DNA of 64,000 bases from Paenibacillus sp. URB8-2 (GCF_013393385.1 NZ_AP023239.1:3224001-3288000), one strand, 5' to 3'; counted from the first letter of the stretch, positions 52,211 to 61,452 are shown. Program-made: numbers and translations. Notes: a model not told the origin generated them from the sequence alone.

Positions 52211-55057
52211 CTATTTCAATTTGATCTTCATCTTCAAGTCATTCAATAATTGCATCGCCTGCAGCGGCGTCATATTCATCAAATCCGCTTCGCCGACCGC
52301 GGCCATAATATCGTCCGCCACCGAATGTTCACGCTGGCCCGCAGCCGATTTGCGTCCGCGCCGAGGCTCCTCGTCGCCGAAGATGGAGAGCTGCACTACT
52401 TCGCCGCCTTCTTCCAAGCGTTCGGCCAAATGCACTGCCGTCTCCCGGCGGGCAAGCTCGGAAGCGCCTAAGTTCCCTTCTTGATGGGATGGGGCTTCCG
52501 AGGCGGAACGGGCAACGGAGCGGGAACTCGGCTCGAAGAACGCTCCCAAGCCATCCCCGGACGCGGCGGCGACTTCTCTGACGCCTTCCGCTTTCGGGCC
52601 ATCTGCCACCGGTCCGCCGCCGTGCTCTTCAGCAGTAGATACCAGTTTTGCCGGTTCATGGGCAGCAGCTGAATGCTCAATTTGCTGAAGCAGGCCGTAG
52701 GCTCGATCGATAATGCTGCCGGGCAGCCCGGCAAGGCGTGCACAGTAAATCCCGTAGCTGCTGTCCGCCGCGCCGGGGATCAGCTTACGGAGGAAATTGA
52801 CCTTGTCTCCGCTCTCCTGCACTGCCATAGAATAATTGCGCAGGCCGTCCAGAGTGTCCTCCAGATGGGCCAGCTCATGAAAATGGGTGGAGACAAGCGC
52901 CTTGCAGCCAATGTGATGGTGCACATATTCGATGACCGCCTGGGCAATCGCCATGCCCTCGCCGGTCGAGGTACCCCGGCCCAGTTCATCGATGATGATC
53001 AGGCTGCGCGGCGTCGCTTTTTCGGTCATGAGCTGAATGTCGGCCATTTCGACCATAAAGGTGCTTTGGCCGCCGATCAGATCGTCAGCCGCTCCGATCC
53101 GGGTGAAAATCCGGTCGATGACCGGGATTTCGGCCTTGTCGGCCGGAACGAAGCATCCCACCTGCGCCATAATGCAGATTAAGGCTACCTGGCGCATATA
53201 GGTGCTTTTTCCCGCCATATTCGGTCCGGTTATCAGCAAGATCCTTCCGTCATCCTGAACAAGACTGCTGCCGTTGGCGATAAAGGAAGTGTCCTTCAGC
53301 ACCGCCTCGACAACGGGGTGTCGCCCGCCTTCAATCTTCAGGTCATAGCCCTCGGTAAGCGTCGGTTTTACAAAACGCTGCTCCGCACTGACCGCGGCGA
53401 GGCTTTGGTATACGTCGATTTCGGCCACTTTTTCCGCCAGACTCTGAAGTCTCGGAATCTGAGAACTTAAACGGTCACGCAGCTCGCAGAACAGGCTGTA
53501 TTCGAGATCGGTCATCTTGTCCTGCGCTTCCAGAATCAGGGCTTCCTTCTCCTTCAATTCGGGAGTCACGAAGCGCTCCGCGTTGGTAAGCGTCTGCTTG
53601 CGTTCATACCTTCCTTCCGGCAGAGACGCCAGATTGGAACGGGTAATCTCAATATAATAGCCGAACACCTTGTTGTATCCGATCTTCAGCGATTTGATTC
53701 CGGTAGCCAGTCGCTCCTTCGCCTCAAGCTCCGCGATCCAGCGTTTGCCGCTGCTGCTCGCTTCCCGAAGCTCGTCCAGCCGGGCGTGGCAGCCGGGCCG
53801 GATCAATCCGCCGTCGCGCACGGATATCGGAGGATCGTCGACAATCGCCGCTTCGATGTCCCCGCGGAGGTCGGCGCATTCGTCTAACGTTTCGCCGATT
53901 TCCCGCAGGGTGGACGAACCGGAAGCCTGGCACAGCTCCTTAAGCGCCGGGATCTGCGCCAGCGACAGCTTCAGGGCGTTCAGATCGCGGCCGTTCGCGC
54001 TCCCGTATGCCACCCGTCCGGTAAGCCGCTCCAGATCATAGATCTCTTTCAGAGCCAGCCGCAAATCTTCGCGCACAATGAACTGGTTGTACAAATAGTC
54101 GACGGCCTCCAGCCGCTGCTCGACTTTGGCGCGCTGCAGAAGCGGCTTGTCTATACGCCGCCGGAGGAGCCGGGCCCCCATCGATGTCTCCGTACGGTCG
54201 AGCAGCCAGAGCAGCGAGCCCTTCTTGGAGCGTTCCCGAACCGTCTCGGTCAGCTCCAGATTCCGCCGGGTGAACGGGTCCAGAATCATATAATTCCCCG
54301 GCTCATACGGGGAGATTTGACTGAGCTGTCCGAGCGACCGCCGCTGCGTTTCGCCAAGGTACGAAATCAGCAGCGCGAGGCACTGGGCCCGCTCGCTTTC
54401 CAGCCGCGTCCAGGCCGCTTCGCCGAATTGGCGCCGCGCACCGGCTTCATCCTTCTTCTCCCATGGAGTATAGACGACGGGCTTCGCTCCCGGCAGCGTC
54501 TCGGTCCGGACGCTCTCCAGCAGCGAGCCGTCCCCGATGACCTCAGCCGGCTCGTACAGGCCGATTTCGCCGCGCAGCGTATCCCCGCCCGAAGGCGATG
54601 AAGTCACATACAGCTCACCGGTCGACAGATCGCAGGCGGCAAGCGCCGTCATCCCTTTTAGTTCGGTGACACAGACCAGATAATTGTTGCTCTTGTCGGT
54701 CAGCGACTTGCCTTCCATTACCGTTCCGGGCGTCACGACGCGGACGATATCCCGCCGCACCATGCCCTTGGTTGTCGCCGGATCGTCAAGCTGCTCGCAG
54801 ATCGCGACTTTGTAGCCTTTTTCAATCAGGCGCTGTATGTAGCCCTCGGCGGAATGGTAAGGGACCCCGCACATCGGAATGCGCTCATCGCCTCCGCCCT
54901 CCCGGCCGGTCAGCGTAATTTCCAGTTCCTTGGAAGCCAGCAGAGCGTCGTCAAAAAACATTTCGTAAAAATCGCCCAGCCGGAAAAAAAGGAAGGCATC
55001 CTTCGCCCCTTCCTTCACTTTCAAATATTGCTCGATCATCGGTGTATATTTTGCCAT
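52211..55057 (-). CDS. mutS: DNA mismatch repair protein MutS
   Basis: Binds base mismatches as an asymmetric dimer. N-terminal mismatch-binding domain with FLFFRLGDFYEMFFDDA (Phe-x-Glu wedge motif), connector and lever domains, then the ATPase with Walker A GPNMAGKSTYMRQ and Walker B LIIIDELGRGTSTGEG. ATG 55057 has GGAGG upstream; 948 residues, about 60-90 longer than many homologues because of an acidic, low-complexity insertion between the ATPase and the C-terminal MNMTPLQAMQLLNDL helix. First gene of mutS-mutL-methyltransferase-miaA-hfq. Confidence 0.96.
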   Translation of the reverse strand: MAKYTPMIEQYLKVKEGAKDAFLFFRLGDFYEMFFDDALLASKELEITLTGREGGGDERIPMCGVPYHSAEGYIQRLIEKGYKVAICEQLDDPATTKGMVRRDIVRVVTPGTVMEGKSLTDKSNNYLVCVTELKGMTALAACDLSTGELYVTSSPSGGDTLRGEIGLYEPAEVIGDGSLLESVRTETLPGAKPVVYTPWEKKDEAGARRQFGEAAWTRLESERAQCLALLISYLGETQRRSLGQLSQISPYEPGNYMILDPFTRRNLELTETVRERSKKGSLLWLLDRTETSMGARLLRRRIDKPLLQRAKVEQRLEAVDYLYNQFIVREDLRLALKEIYDLERLTGRVAYGSANGRDLNALKLSLAQIPALKELCQASGSSTLREIGETLDECADLRGDIEAAIVDDPPISVRDGGLIRPGCHARLDELREASSSGKRWIAELEAKERLATGIKSLKIGYNKVFGYYIEITRSNLASLPEGRYERKQTLTNAERFVTPELKEKEALILEAQDKMTDLEYSLFCELRDRLSSQIPRLQSLAEKVAEIDVYQSLAAVSAEQRFVKPTLTEGYDLKIEGGRHPVVEAVLKDTSFIANGSSLVQDDGRILLITGPNMAGKSTYMRQVALICIMAQVGCFVPADKAEIPVIDRIFTRIGAADDLIGGQSTFMVEMADIQLMTEKATPRSLIIIDELGRGTSTGEGMAIAQAVIEYVHHHIGCKALVSTHFHELAHLEDTLDGLRNYSMAVQESGDKVNFLRKLIPGAADSSYGIYCARLAGLPGSIIDRAYGLLQQIEHSAAAHEPAKLVSTAEEHGGGPVADGPKAEGVREVAAASGDGLGAFFEPSSRSVARSASEAPSHQEGNLGASELARRETAVHLAERLEEGGEVVQLSIFGDEEPRRGRKSAAGQREHSVADDIMAAVGEADLMNMTPLQAMQLLNDLKMKIKLK

Positions 55058-55756
55058 CGTAAACCTCCAGGCCTTATCATGCTTATCCTCTATTATAACA
55101 GAAACCGTCCCGGCAAGCTTAAGCCGAAAGACGGTCGCGAAACGGCGAGGTTCCGGCCGCAGCCGGTGATCCCCTGTTTGATGCGTGCAAAGTATCTTAT
55201 CATAATTCCAAAGTGTTCGCCTAGAGCAAGTAGAATCGGCTCCGCCGTCTTCCTCAGAGGAGACAGACGAAAGTAGGTTCCTCAAAGTTATAGAAGTCGA
55301 TTAATAAGCGTGAAACTAATAGATTCTTATCTTCCAAAAAAACATTTCAAGAGGAAACGGCTTCGCCGTCCTTTTAGGGAGCTTAAGCTTCCGAAGTAGC
55401 GATACGAGTATCGCTTTTAGGTACCGTTTCTCGTAGAAATATAAGACAAAATGATAAGCGCACAGCTTATACATTCTGCTATGAACAAATCTGTCAAGCA
55501 CACAGTTACACACAGGGGCTAAATGGCTCGGCACGGGACAAAAATGCAGTCGTCGGCTTGCACACTGCTATTCGTGGGTTGGATACCACAGGGTAAGCCT
55601 TCGTATGGAGAGCTTCCGCAAACTTAGAACGCACGTCCTGGGATGAATCCCGGGTGCAAGAATGTATCGCGGATTCTCTCCAACCTTTTCTTTTGTCCCG
55701 GGCCCAGCCTTCCAGCCCGGACGTTCTGCTTCTGCCTGTTGCAGAGGGAGATGACT
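55058..55756. other. Long intergenic region with hairpin element and IS flank
   Basis: About 700 bases without a supported gene. 55058-55300 is the mutS leader. 55351-55433 is a multi-hairpin element, described separately. 55500-55756 lies behind the IS110-type transposase and contains several hairpin-forming sequences (AGCTTCC, CCTGGGATGAATCCCGGG, CCCGGGCCCAGCCTTCCAGCCCGGG-like), compatible with a transposon end or structured RNA. Confidence 0.55.
55351..55433. repeat. Three-hairpin element with closing inverted repeat
   Basis: Within 83 bases are ACGGC-TTC-GCCGT (55357-55369), GGGAGCTTAAGCTTCC (55377-55392) and AGCGATAC-GA-GTATCGCT (55398-55415). The outside is closed by GAGGAAACGG (55351-55360) and CCGTTTCTC (55424-55432), which can pair and would compete with the first hairpin. 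No open reading frame. Could be a mobile repeat of the MITE/REP type or a folded RNA upstream of mutS; I cannot test copy number from one window. Confidence 0.5.
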
Positions 55757-56960
55757 CTAGTGGGCCGCAGCGCTCTCCACTTCGCAGGCCACCGCCCACA
55801 CAAACCCGCATAATTCACGCGCCACTGCGGCCACCGCCAGATTCTTCGCCTTACCTCGTTGTACCAGCTTCCGGTATTTCGTATGCAACCGTTCCTGGGC
55901 CTTCCATGAAATCAGCTGAATCTGCGGGTTTAATTCTTCCTGTCGCTTGGCGATTTCGCCCCGCACCGCCGGCTTGTGCCGGTAGCTCCACGCCGCTTCC
56001 ACCAGCAAACGCCGCGCATGCCGGTTCCCCGTCTTTGTCAGTTTCCCCGCCGCACACTCTGCCCTGACGAATACTCCCTCGGCACCAGCCCCAGGTACGC
56101 CATCAGTTGCATCGGGCTGCGAAAACGCCGGAAACTGCCGATTTCGGCCACCAGCGACACCGCCGTCACGAATGCCACCCCTCGCAACCCTTGCAGCGCC
56201 TTGACCAACGCTCCGTTCGCGCCCTGGGCGGCCTGCTCCAAAAGTCCCGTTTCGATCCTCTTCAGCCGCTCTTCTCCTTCTTTCACGGCGTGCAAATATT
56301 CCCGAAACGTTATCGCTTGCGCTTCCTGCTCCAGCTTCAGCCCTTCCAGCCACAGCCGGTAGCGTTTCGTCCATCTACGTTTAATTCCCGCCGGCGGTGT
56401 GATTGAGTACCGCAACAGAAACTTCAGCAGCCGCTGCTTCGCCCGGTGCAGATCTTCCCGGGCGTCTTCCCGCGCCCGCACCAGGTCCCGCAGCGCTTCG
56501 TCTTCCGCGCTTGGCACGTAGACCCCGCTCAGTTCGCCGGCCCGAAGCAGCTCCGAAAGGCGCAAAGCATCCCGTCGGTCCGTCTTGACCTGATCTCCAC
56601 GCCGTACCGGGATGAGCGATGGCGCCACTACCATGCAGCGCACGCCCAGGCTCGTCAGCAAACGGTGCAGTCCGTAGCCCGTCGGCCCGCCCTCGTAGCA
56701 AACCTCCAGCTCTTCCTTTTTTCCCAGTTGTTTCAGCAGTTTGCGGATCGCTCCAGCTTCGTGCTTGATCGCTCCCACATAGCGGGCGGCGTCTCTGCCG
56801 CTTTCCGCTACCGCCCCGCCACCGCTATTGTTTCTTTCGATACATCCAATCCTACATATTTTGTGGTATAATTCATTCCAACCAGCTCCTTTGCTTGTAG
56901 CTCTGAAATGGGGTTTCACGCTTCCATTTTAACCTACGTCCTGCAAACGTGAGCTGGCCT
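55500..56960 (-). mobile_element. IS110-family insertion sequence (approximate ends)
   Basis: Carries the frameshifted IS110-type transposase. IS110 elements lack long terminal repeats, so ends are not visible. Upstream of the ORF, AAAGGCCAGCTCACG at about 56955 marks a change of sequence; the 3' side probably extends beyond the stop codon into the structured region at 55500-55756, where members of the IS1111 group encode guide (bridge) RNAs. Boundaries are rough. Confidence 0.6.
55757..56876 (-). pseudogene. IS110-family transposase, two frameshifts
   Basis: DEDD-type RuvC-like transposase (N-terminal KYVGLDVSKETIAVA then CYEGGPTGYGLHRLL, VKTDRRDALRLSEL) and a Transposase_20 domain (LQGLRGVAFVTAVSL, SPMQLMAYLGLVPREYSSG, KLTKTGNRHARRLLVEAAW). 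ATG 56876 with AAAGGAG 9 bases upstream. One frameshift is at about 56808-56815 in a GGGG run after VSKETIAVA, the other at about 56045 in a GGGG run within CGGCGGGGAAAC; adding one G at each restores a 373-residue protein. A GGGAAAC heptamer sits at the second site, but the first shift has none. Confidence 0.82.
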
Positions 56961-57042
56961 TTTTGTTCATCTTAACTTATATTTCAATAAATGCCGTTCA
57001 CCCGGCATCTCAGCAGTTCGCCGGGTTGGAGCAAGCGCCGTT

Positions 57043-58418
57043 TCATGGCGCTTGCTCTCCGCACCACAACCCGCGGACATCGCGGGTTTCGTCCCAGGTT
57101 CGGCCCGCTTCGATCAGGCGCAGCAGCGGCTCGATGGCGTCTGCCGCGTCAGCGTAGCCCGCCAGCCCCGGAGCTGCGCCTTCAGCGGCTCGAACGCGGC
57201 GCGCAGCGGCGGCTTGTCGCCGCGGTAATACGCGGCGTGCAGGTCGTCGCGGTCGAGCGGGCGCAGCGGCAGGTCTTCGTAGCGGCTCACGATCAGGTGA
57301 GCCAGCGTGACCGCTCCCCGGGCGACGACCGGGGACACAAAGGAAGCTCGGCAGGGTCCGGTACTCGAAGCCGCCGTGCGGCTGGAGCCGGAAATCGCCG
57401 AGCACGCCGTAGCGCGGACGCCGGCCTCCGGCCCGGGCGTCCTCCAGCAGCGCGATGGGCAGCGCGAGGTAGCTGTCCAGCGCGCGCAGCAGCGGCGCCG
57501 TCAGCGTGACGCCGCTGAAGTGCAAGTGCCCGCCGAGGGCCCAGCCCCTCAGCGGCATGCCTCCCGCCCGCCAGCTTAAGGAGCGGTTGGCAATAAGCCG
57601 GTCCGCCTGCCTCGCGGCGGACCTCAGCTGCGCCAGCAGCGCGCGCGGTTCCCCGCGCGGCCGGGGGCGCAGCTCCGCCACCGGGAACGCGCCGCGCGTT
57701 CCCGGGGTCCGGCGTCGCAGCCGGCGACGCCGTCCGCGGGCAGGTACCGCGACGCGGGCACGACGCGGCCGGTGGAGGCCCGGAGCAGAAGGAACTCCGG
57801 GTCCATGCCCATGACGAGGTCCGGCCGTCCGGGCCGTTCCCTCTCCAGGGCGCGGCGCAGCGCCGCCTCGGCCGAGCGGTAGGGCTCGGGAATCCGGCCG
57901 CCGGAGCCGGCTTCCGGCGGCTGGATCCCCTCCACCGCATACCGCCGCTCTCCCCTGGCCGCAATCAGCACTTCCCCGCTGTCCAGGCCAAGGCAGTACA
58001 GCGCTTTGGCGGCCAGGCGGCCCAGCCGCTTCGGCAGGCTTCCCCGCGCGAGAAAGGGAACGGCTGCGTTTTCAGCCGGGGCTCCCGTAGGGTCGCCGTT
58101 GGTAGAGGATCGCGAGCGGGGACGGGCCGTGAGCAGCAGCGCCGCCGGCTTCATTCCAAGTCCAGCTCCAAGAGGCGTGATCTCCAGCGGAGCCAAATTA
58201 TGAACCTTGACCCTGTAGCGCTGGCAATAATACTCCTCCCGGGCGTTGTCCGCCCGGGCTATAATTCCTTTGAGGCTTCCCGGCTTCCCGGAACGGGCGC
58301 CGGGCTCAACGCGGGCGTCTCCTCCGGAGGCAAGGAATGCTTCTATTCCGCTGCGCCGAAGCCGCCGTTCCCTGTCTTCGGGCGTCAACGCATGATAAAC
58401 CTGGATACCCTCGTTCAT
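57043..58418 (-). pseudogene. Putative amidoligase domain protein, three frameshifts
   Basis: Resembles the COOH-NH2 ligase type 2 family of putative amidoligases found in Paenibacillus: EEYYCQRYRVKVHNLAPLE, MGMDPEFLLLRASTGRVVP, DGVAGCDA, FPVAELRPRPRGEP, GGHLHFSGV, LPSFL and VARGAVTLAHLIVSRYED. ATG 58418 has GGGAGG upstream and the correct reading would be about 458 residues. It is broken at about 57700 (one base missing), 57340 (one extra T, in the TTT before GTGTCC) and 57165 (one G missing in GGGG). GC content is very high here. Functional only if these indels are sequence errors. Confidence 0.7.
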
Positions 58419-58502
58419 ATTCCGTCCTCCCGAAGCGCAAAGTAATGCAAACCGGCTTTCCCTCTTGGCGCTCACCCGGACGGCTGGCGCCTCTTTCGCC
58501 CG

Positions 58503-58536
58503 AAAAAAAACAAAAAAAGGAGGGCATCCGCCCTCT
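58503..58536 (-). terminator. cotE terminator
   Basis: GAGGGC/GCCCTC with a 4-base loop, then CTTTTTTTGTTTTTTTT on the minus strand. About 110 bases after the cotE stop. Confidence 0.8.
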
Positions 58537-58643
58537 ACGCCGCTGCCCCCGGTTCATATAATGGAACATATCCGCTCCCGCACATCCGCCAAGCCGGCGG
58601 GATCGGTGCAGCCACCCTTAAACCGGGCGGCGGCGTATCTTCC

Positions 58644-59201
58644 TTACAGTTCATCGTCCAGCGCGTCGGGGTCCAGGTCTTCGAAATCGAAGCCTTCGGC
58701 TTCAAAGTCGTAATCCTTGTCTTCGGGATCGCTCTCCTGATCGCTGACATATACGCGAACCTTGGTTTCAGCCACCAGCTCCGCCTCGAATTCGCGTTCG
58801 ACCCGGATCGTTACGCTGCCCCCGCCCGGAGACACGCCCGCTTCCACACAGTTCGGCTCCTGCATTGCCTCCGCAGAAACCTCCACGGTGGAAGCCCGGT
58901 GTTTCGGGTCGAGATACGAAAGTGAAATCGGCTCCACATAGGAAACGGTCTCTTTCGCTACCTCCGTTTGCTTGTTTTTGTCGTACGAATACCAGATGTT
59001 GATATCGTAAGTACCGATTACCTCAATTCCGTTCCCTGCGGCAACCGCTTCGTATTGGTGGTTGATAATCCAAGCCCCCAAAATACTAGTCGGATGATGT
59101 GGCGGAGTTACGGTATGGGTTACGGTGGAGAACTTACGACCTTTGCCGCAAATCGCTTTCGTAATGATCTCCCTTGTTTGGCGTTTATGGCCTAATGACA
59201 T
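58644..59201 (-). CDS. cotE: Outer spore coat morphogenetic protein CotE
   Basis: Directs assembly of the outer spore coat. 185 residues beginning MSLGHKRQTREIITKAICGK, followed by KFSTVTHTVTPPHHPTSILG and the conserved WIINHQYEA; the C-terminus is strongly acidic (QESDPEDKDYDFEAEGFDFEDL), as in B. subtilis CotE. ATG 59201 has GGAGGAGG upstream. A SigE-like -10 (CATACACT, minus strand at 59243-59236) lies about 35 bases before the start. cotE-mutS neighbourhood is conserved, but the amidoligase and IS110 sequences intervene. Confidence 0.93.
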   Translation of the reverse strand: MSLGHKRQTREIITKAICGKGRKFSTVTHTVTPPHHPTSILGAWIINHQYEAVAAGNGIEVIGTYDINIWYSYDKNKQTEVAKETVSYVEPISLSYLDPKHRASTVEVSAEAMQEPNCVEAGVSPGGGSVTIRVEREFEAELVAETKVRVYVSDQESDPEDKDYDFEAEGFDFEDLDPDALDDEL

Positions 59202-59235
59202 CTTTGAACCTCCTCCATACAATCATTCACTATCA

Positions 59236-59243
59236 AGTGTATG
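59236..59243 (-). promoter_or_regulatory. Possible SigE-type -10 of cotE
   Basis: CATACACT on the minus strand matches CATACANT; no clear ATATT-type -35 is visible 14-15 bases upstream. Confidence 0.35.
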
Positions 59244-59344
59244 CAGGGCGATGGCCCAGGGTGACAACTATTTTTGGATAAGTTAACGAATTCAAAAAAT
59301 CATCAAAAATGCCTGTATTCGGCGCTTTTCGCTCGTTTAGCGCA

Positions 59345-59391
59345 TAAAAAGAGACGGCCGTTTCCCGTAATGGGAGCACAGCCGTCTCTTT
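59345..59391 (-). terminator. Terminator after the exporter gene
   Basis: AAAGAGACGGC/GCCGTCTCTTT, 11-bp perfect stem, then TTTATGCG on the minus strand, about 40 bases after the stop codon. Confidence 0.88.
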
Positions 59392-59431
59392 CGATTTTTC
59401 GGAAAATAGGAAATAAAGGATGAAGCGGACG

Positions 59432-60424
59432 CTATTCTCTTCCGGCCAGGAAAGACCGCGAAGCCATCTGCCGCCGGGCGACAATGGGCGCTTTATACTG
59501 TTTGGCGATTTTGAGATACAGTGCAAGCTCGCGGCACAGCTGGAGAATGGCCGAACGAACCTCGAACTCTTCCCTCGAAGACGGCAGCTTCATTTCCTGG
59601 AACTCCTGCTCCAGCGTGTTCAGCAGCTTCTCCGTTCTTCCCGTGTATTCTTCATTCAACACATCGTTGCTCAATTGCTCGAACAGCTCGGCGACCATTT
59701 CGCCATGGGGCAAATGCTGGTACACCTGAGAGAGGAGCTGAATCATATTCTGGATGGATTCAAGCTGCTCCTTACGCATGTAAAAGTAGACGTTCCAGGC
59801 CTCGTCCGGATGAATGACGCTGTTCTCCATCTCCCTTGCCGCGGCATTCAGGCCGCGCTGAACCGCGCTGCCCGCCTGGATCAGCTCTTTGCCGTCCCAC
59901 ACGTACTGCGGATCATGCAGCGTGTTTGACATTTGCTTGAAAATAATGGAGAAGAGCCCGTCCACCTCTCTGCGTATCCCGTACATCAGTTCACCGGTCT
60001 TCGGCATATAAATCAGGTTGACCAATCCGGCGGACCCGAGCCCGATCGCAAGCAGCTCCACCTGCTGGATCAGCACATGAATGCTCAGCTCGGCTTGTCC
60101 GAACACGCGAAAGACGATAACCGAGCTTGTGACGATCCCTTCCCTAAAGCCTGCACGCACGATCAGAGGGAAGCCGAACAGAACGAAGAGGCAGAGCACC
60201 CAGTAATGGAAGCCGAGCAGCCAGAACAGCCCGCAGCCAAAAAATAGGCCGACCAGCGATGCGAAAAAGCGCGCCGTGATCGTCTTGACGCTTCTTTTCC
60301 GGGTAACCTCAACCCCCAGAATGGCCAGCAGCCCGGCGCTTTGCGCATTCGGTATCCCCGCCGCGGCGGCCAGCAAAACAGACAGCAGCGTCGCCGCCGC
60401 CGTCTTGATGACGCGAAATCCCAT
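59432..60424 (-). CDS. Aromatic acid exporter family membrane protein (ArAE_1/FUSC-like)
   Basis: 330 residues: four or five N-terminal transmembrane helices (TLLSVLLAAAAGIPNA, SAGLLAILGVEVT, FASLVGLFFGCGLFWLLG, VLCLFVLFGFPLIVRAG, LLAIGLGSAGLVNLIYMP), followed by a long cytoplasmic helical region (EVDGLFSIIFKQMSNTL ... LNTLEQEFQEMK). This is the architecture of the Gram-positive ArAE_1 family. Transported compound unknown; efflux of aromatic or lipid-like acids is inferred from the family. ATG 60424 chosen over longer in-frame starts because GCGGGGTAA is upstream and the membrane part begins there. Confidence 0.82.
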   Translation of the reverse strand: MGFRVIKTAAATLLSVLLAAAAGIPNAQSAGLLAILGVEVTRKRSVKTITARFFASLVGLFFGCGLFWLLGFHYWVLCLFVLFGFPLIVRAGFREGIVTSSVIVFRVFGQAELSIHVLIQQVELLAIGLGSAGLVNLIYMPKTGELMYGIRREVDGLFSIIFKQMSNTLHDPQYVWDGKELIQAGSAVQRGLNAAAREMENSVIHPDEAWNVYFYMRKEQLESIQNMIQLLSQVYQHLPHGEMVAELFEQLSNDVLNEEYTGRTEKLLNTLEQEFQEMKLPSSREEFEVRSAILQLCRELALYLKIAKQYKAPIVARRQMASRSFLAGRE

Positions 60425-60588
60425 GAAATTACCCCGCTTTAATAGTTTTGCGAAGCAAAGCTTGCCTCGAGGCTTATGCGCAAGTATTGCATAACAGCAA
60501 CCTCCGAACGCTTGCGTTTGCCGATAAAATTCATGGTACTTGATTTTCTGTAAACACACAATACTTCCAGGACTTGCTTCCACGGCGT

Positions 60589-61431
60589 CTACCGCCGGGA
60601 CAACAGCACTTTCTCAATATATACGACCAGCTGGTACATGGCTGTGGCGACAAAAGCGATAATGATCAGGCTCGACATCACGAGCGTGAAATTGAAGACC
60701 TGAAAGCCGTATATGATGAGATAACCGAGCCCCGATTTCGCGACAAGAAACTCGCCGACAATAACGCCCACCCACGACATGCCGACATTTACCTTGAGCG
60801 TGGAAACGATGGCGGGGAACGAAGAGGGAAGAATAACCTTGAAGAATACCTGTCTCCGGTTCGAGCCGAACGATCTGACCACTTTGACCAGATTGGGGTC
60901 CACCCCGCAAAAGCTGTTGTAAACGACCAGTGTCGTGACAATAATCGTTATCGACAGCGTCGTGACTACTATAGAAGTGAACCCGGCTCCGAACATGACA
61001 ATAAAGATCGGGCCGAGGGCCACCTTCGGCATGCTGTTAAAAACAACCATATAAGGATCAAGCACCGCCGACAAAAAGGGAGACCACCAAATTGCGACGG
61101 CCAGCAGCGTGCCAAGCAGCGTGCCGAGCACAAAGCCGGCCGCCGTCTCTCCCAGGGTAATCCCCAAATGATGCCACAGACTGCCGTCGGCCATATTTAC
61201 ATAGATCTGCCGAAACACTTTGGACGGATAGCTGAACAGCAGCCGATCGATCCAGCCCAGTCTGGCGGCTGTTTCCCACGCCGCGAAGAACAGCACAAGC
61301 AGACCCCCCTGGACGGCAAAAACCGCTCTTTTCCGGAGCCGTTTCGCCCGCTTGAATTCCTCATGACGGCTGCTCAGCCATTCCGAACGGGAAGCCGCGG
61401 TTCCGGTGTTCTCCGTTCGCGCTTTATTCAC
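60589..61431 (-). CDS. ABC transporter permease (nitrate/sulfonate type)
   Basis: BPD-type permease of 280 residues with about six transmembrane helices and the EAA loop region (VVFNSMPKVALGPIFIVMFGAG). Exports nothing itself; it forms the channel with the ATPase and binding protein upstream. GTG 61431 is taken as start with GAGGGGAAGG just upstream; last gene of a three-gene transporter operon. Confidence 0.88.
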   Translation of the reverse strand: MNKARTENTGTAASRSEWLSSRHEEFKRAKRLRKRAVFAVQGGLLVLFFAAWETAARLGWIDRLLFSYPSKVFRQIYVNMADGSLWHHLGITLGETAAGFVLGTLLGTLLAVAIWWSPFLSAVLDPYMVVFNSMPKVALGPIFIVMFGAGFTSIVVTTLSITIIVTTLVVYNSFCGVDPNLVKVVRSFGSNRRQVFFKVILPSSFPAIVSTLKVNVGMSWVGVIVGEFLVAKSGLGYLIIYGFQVFNFTLVMSSLIIIAFVATAMYQLVVYIEKVLLSRR

Positions 61432-61452
61432 AAGCCTTCCCCTCACTTTGCT

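Noticed and set aside
55757-56876. Programmed -1 frameshifting in the IS110 transposase
   Set aside because: GGGAAAC fits at the second site, but a separate, motif-less frameshift occurs earlier, so the gene is probably degenerate or miscalled.
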